The position numbers and the translations under genes were made by a program. The notes under the pieces were generated by a model that saw nothing but the letters and a program-made list of their open reading frames with translations, had not been told where the DNA came from and did no database searches. Shown here one piece after another: positions 62,124 through 64,000 of a DNA stretch of 64,000 bases. The stretch covers positions 1,302,001 to 1,366,000 of the forward strand of contig OY760073.1 of the NCBI GenBank assembly GCA_963663025.1, in the 5' to 3' direction. The number at the start of each line of letters is the position of its first letter. Positions within the stretch are counted from its first letter, which is position 1. Source of the stretch: JAGWBF01 sp963663025. Its GTDB lineage: Bacteria > Chloroflexota > Dehalococcoidia > Lucifugimonadales > JAGWBF01.

Positions 62124-63116
62124 CTAGTAGACCCCGCCCATCTCGCGAAGCAGCCGGGACACTTCCTTGGCATGGTAGCTCAGGATGATGTCCGCCCCCG
62201 CCCGCTTAATGGAGCTCAACGTTTCCAGCATGACTGCCTGCTCATCGATCCACCCGGCCGCGCCGGCCGCCTTCACCATGGAGTACTCACCGCTGACGTT
62301 ATAGGCGGCCATGGGGTGGTCGAAGCGCTCTCGCGCGCGGGCCAGGACATCCAGGTAAGCCAACGCCGGCTTTACCATCACGATGTCGGCCCCCTCCTCT
62401 ATGTCCGACTCGATCTCCCGCATCGCCATGCGCCTGTTGCCGGGGTCCATCTGGTAGCTAAGCCTGTTGCCGAAGCTCGGCGCGGACTCGGCAGCCACGC
62501 GAAATGGTCCGTAGAAGGCCGATGCGAACTTGGCGGCGTAACCCATGATGGGCACATGTTCGAAGTCGCTGGCATCCAGCGAGCTCCTGATGGCCCCCAC
62601 CTGCCCGTCCATCATGGCCGACGGTGCCACCAGGTCGGCCCCCGCCAGCGCATGGGACAAGGCGGTCTTGGTCAGCAACTGCAACGTCGCATCGTTGTCT
62701 ATACGCCCGTTGTTCACCACGCCACAGTGCCCGTGGTCGGTGTACTCGCACAGGCAGACGTCGGTAACTATCATCAGGTCAGGCACCGCCTGTTTAATGG
62801 CCCGGACCGCCTCCTGGACGATACCCTGCTCGTCGTAGGCTTCTTCTCCCAGGGGGTCTTTGCTCTGGGGAATGCCGAACAGAATAATGCCCCGGATGCC
62901 CAGCTCAGCCGCCTCCATCGCTTCTTCCAGAACATAGTCCAGCGAGAGCTGATCGCAGCCTGGCAGGGGCTCGATGCTGTGGCGGATATTGCGCCCGTGG
63001 GTGACGAACATGGGGTAGATGAAGTCCGAAACAGACAGATGGGTCTCCCTGGATAGCGCACGAAGGGACTCCTTCTCCCTTAGTCGGCGCAGACGCGTAT
63101 ATGGGAAGCCGGCCAC
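62124..63116 (-). CDS. hemB: Delta-aminolevulinic acid dehydratase (porphobilinogen synthase)
   Basis: 330 residues. Joins two aminolevulinate molecules. Zinc-type site DVCLCEYTDHGHC, active-site lysines in YAAKFASAFYGPF and MVKPALAYLD. GTG at 63116 directly after the stop of the cobA-hemD gene, so coupled to it. Confidence 0.95.
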   Translation of the reverse strand: MAGFPYTRLRRLREKESLRALSRETHLSVSDFIYPMFVTHGRNIRHSIEPLPGCDQLSLDYVLEEAMEAAELGIRGIILFGIPQSKDPLGEEAYDEQGIVQEAVRAIKQAVPDLMIVTDVCLCEYTDHGHCGVVNNGRIDNDATLQLLTKTALSHALAGADLVAPSAMMDGQVGAIRSSLDASDFEHVPIMGYAAKFASAFYGPFRVAAESAPSFGNRLSYQMDPGNRRMAMREIESDIEEGADIVMVKPALAYLDVLARARERFDHPMAAYNVSGEYSMVKAAGAAGWIDEQAVMLETLSSIKRAGADIILSYHAKEVSRLLREMGGVY

Positions 63117-63117
63117 G

Positions 63118-64000
63118 TTAGTTCTTCTCCTCCCGGTCGTAGAATTCCCTGAGGGAATCTACCAATCCTTCAATAGTATGTTCTTGGGCTACGAAAGCTA
63201 TGTCAAGCCCTCTCTCCCTCGCGGCAGCAGCCGTGACCGGCCCTATGCACCCGACTCTGATTCCATCGAGCAGGCCAAGATCTCCGTCAAGAAGGTCCAA
63301 CAGGTTAGCAACGGTGGATGCACTGGTGAAGGTCGCCACATCGACCCTGCCATGGACCAGCAGCTCCCTGGCCTTCCCCGCGGATCCTGCAGGCACCGTC
63401 GTGGTGTACACGCCGACATCATCGACCTCGTATCCCAGGTTCTCGAGACCTCGTGGCAGCATTTCGTCGGCCAGTGTGCCCCGGGGAAGAAGAACCCGTT
63501 TCCCTGCCAGGTCCACAGAGGCCATCGCGGTAATCAACCCTTCAGAGGTGAACTCGTCCGGCAGGATGTCCGGACGTATTCCCTGCTGGCCAAGGACAGA
63601 TGCCGTCGATTTACCGATGGCGGCCACTTTCGCCCCTCCCAAGTCCCGTGTGTCCATTCCGAGGGACTTCATGCCGGCGAAGAGGATCTCGACAGCGTTG
63701 GTGCTTGTGAAGACAACCCAATGGTAGGAATCCACTTTCTTCAACGCAGCACCCAACGCTGTGTTGTCGGGGATGGGAGATATCTCAATGGCCGGGAGCT
63801 CCACAGGTTGAGCGCCTTCCCTTTGAAGCAGCTTTACCAGGACAGAAGCCTGCTTGCGGGAGCGGGTTACCAGCACCCTCTTGCCAAAGAGGGGAGACCT
63901 GTCGAACCATGCACCCTGCTCGTGCAAGCGGACTACATCGCCGATTATAGCGACAACCGGCGCGGAAATGCCCGCTTTCTCGCCTTCCTCGGCTATGGAT
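63118..64000 (-). CDS. cobA-hemD: Uroporphyrinogen-III C-methyltransferase/synthase fusion (5' end outside window)
   Basis: The HemD domain (from about 63927 down) has VLVTRSRKQASVLVKLL, FTSTNAVEILF and TFTSASTVANLLDLL; it closes hydroxymethylbilane to uroporphyrinogen III. The frame stays open beyond the TTG at 63927 to the window edge, and that text (EKAGISAPVVAIIGDVVRLHEQ) is the end of a CobA-type methyltransferase. So this is a bifunctional CobA-HemD protein with its N-terminus outside the window. Heads the hemB transcript here. Confidence 0.9.
   Translation of the reverse strand, partial: SIAEEGEKAGISAPVVAIIGDVVRLHEQGAWFDRSPLFGKRVLVTRSRKQASVLVKLLQREGAQPVELPAIEISPIPDNTALGAALKKVDSYHWVVFTSTNAVEILFAGMKSLGMDTRDLGGAKVAAIGKSTASVLGQQGIRPDILPDEFTSEGLITAMASVDLAGKRVLLPRGTLADEMLPRGLENLGYEVDDVGVYTTTVPAGSAGKARELLVHGRVDVATFTSASTVANLLDLLDGDLGLLDGIRVGCIGPVTAAAARERGLDIAFVAQEHTIEGLVDSLREFYDREEKN

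Overview
The window is GC-rich and compactly coded on both strands. It looks like a chromosome segment of an aerobic Chloroflexota bacterium of the Dehalococcoidia/SAR202 kind. This is an inference from content: a DUF3090 gene beside an SCO1664-family gene, a caa3-type oxidase operon with a CtaG assembly factor, lipoproteins with Thr/Pro-rich linkers, many CoA-ligase, CoA-transferase, LLM-flavin and HpaB-type enzymes, and a nickel superoxide dismutase. No rRNA or tRNA gene was seen. The first gene (cas9) and the last (a cobA-hemD fusion) run off the window.

Layout. 1-5.15 kb: a type II-C CRISPR-Cas locus (cas9 lacking its 5' end, cas1, cas2) and an array of 18 repeats and 17 spacers. Read on the minus strand, each repeat ends in a perfect -10 box, so crRNAs are probably transcribed from promoters inside the repeats, towards cas2. 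5.2-10.2 kb: a trehalose synthase-type glycosyltransferase, a sugar-nucleotide epimerase, then a decayed stretch with a metallopeptidase remnant and a lipoprotein gene broken by three frameshifts. 10.2-19.2 kb: haem A synthesis and a complete caa3 oxidase operon (ctaA, ctaB, ctaC, ctaD, ctaE, a subunit IV-dihaem fusion, ctaG, a small membrane protein, sco). 19.2-22.2 kb: thrS-infC-rpmI-rplT on the minus strand; infC appears to start at ATC. 22.3-31 kb: a SRPBCC-SDR protein, a membrane protein, a YceI-like lipoprotein, an overlooked Sec-encoding glutaredoxin-like gene, a thioredoxin-like gene, a peptidyl-tRNA hydrolase reading frame that continues without a stop into a secreted metallopeptidase, and ligA. 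31-37 kb: DUF3090/SCO1664, two PH-like paralogues, gamma-glutamyltranspeptidase, a HemL-like aminotransferase. 37.2-39.1 kb: minCDE. 39.1-48 kb: catabolic enzymes. 48-51.6 kb: a PhnD-PhnC-PhnE-PhnE importer. 51.7-58 kb: LLM oxidoreductase, hydrolase, MFS transporter, UdgB, amidase, PPOX-like protein. 58.1-59.6 kb: a cupin, the sodX protease and nickel SOD. 59.7-64 kb: a BNR-repeat protein, an HpaB-type hydroxylase, hemB and cobA-hemD.

How the parts fit: ctaA/ctaB make haem O and haem A for the oxidase, Sco and CtaG deliver copper, and hemB/hemD at the far end supply tetrapyrroles. The strongest leads are the hidden selenoprotein at 25347-25559, the repeat-internal promoters and array polarity, and the Pth-metallopeptidase fusion.
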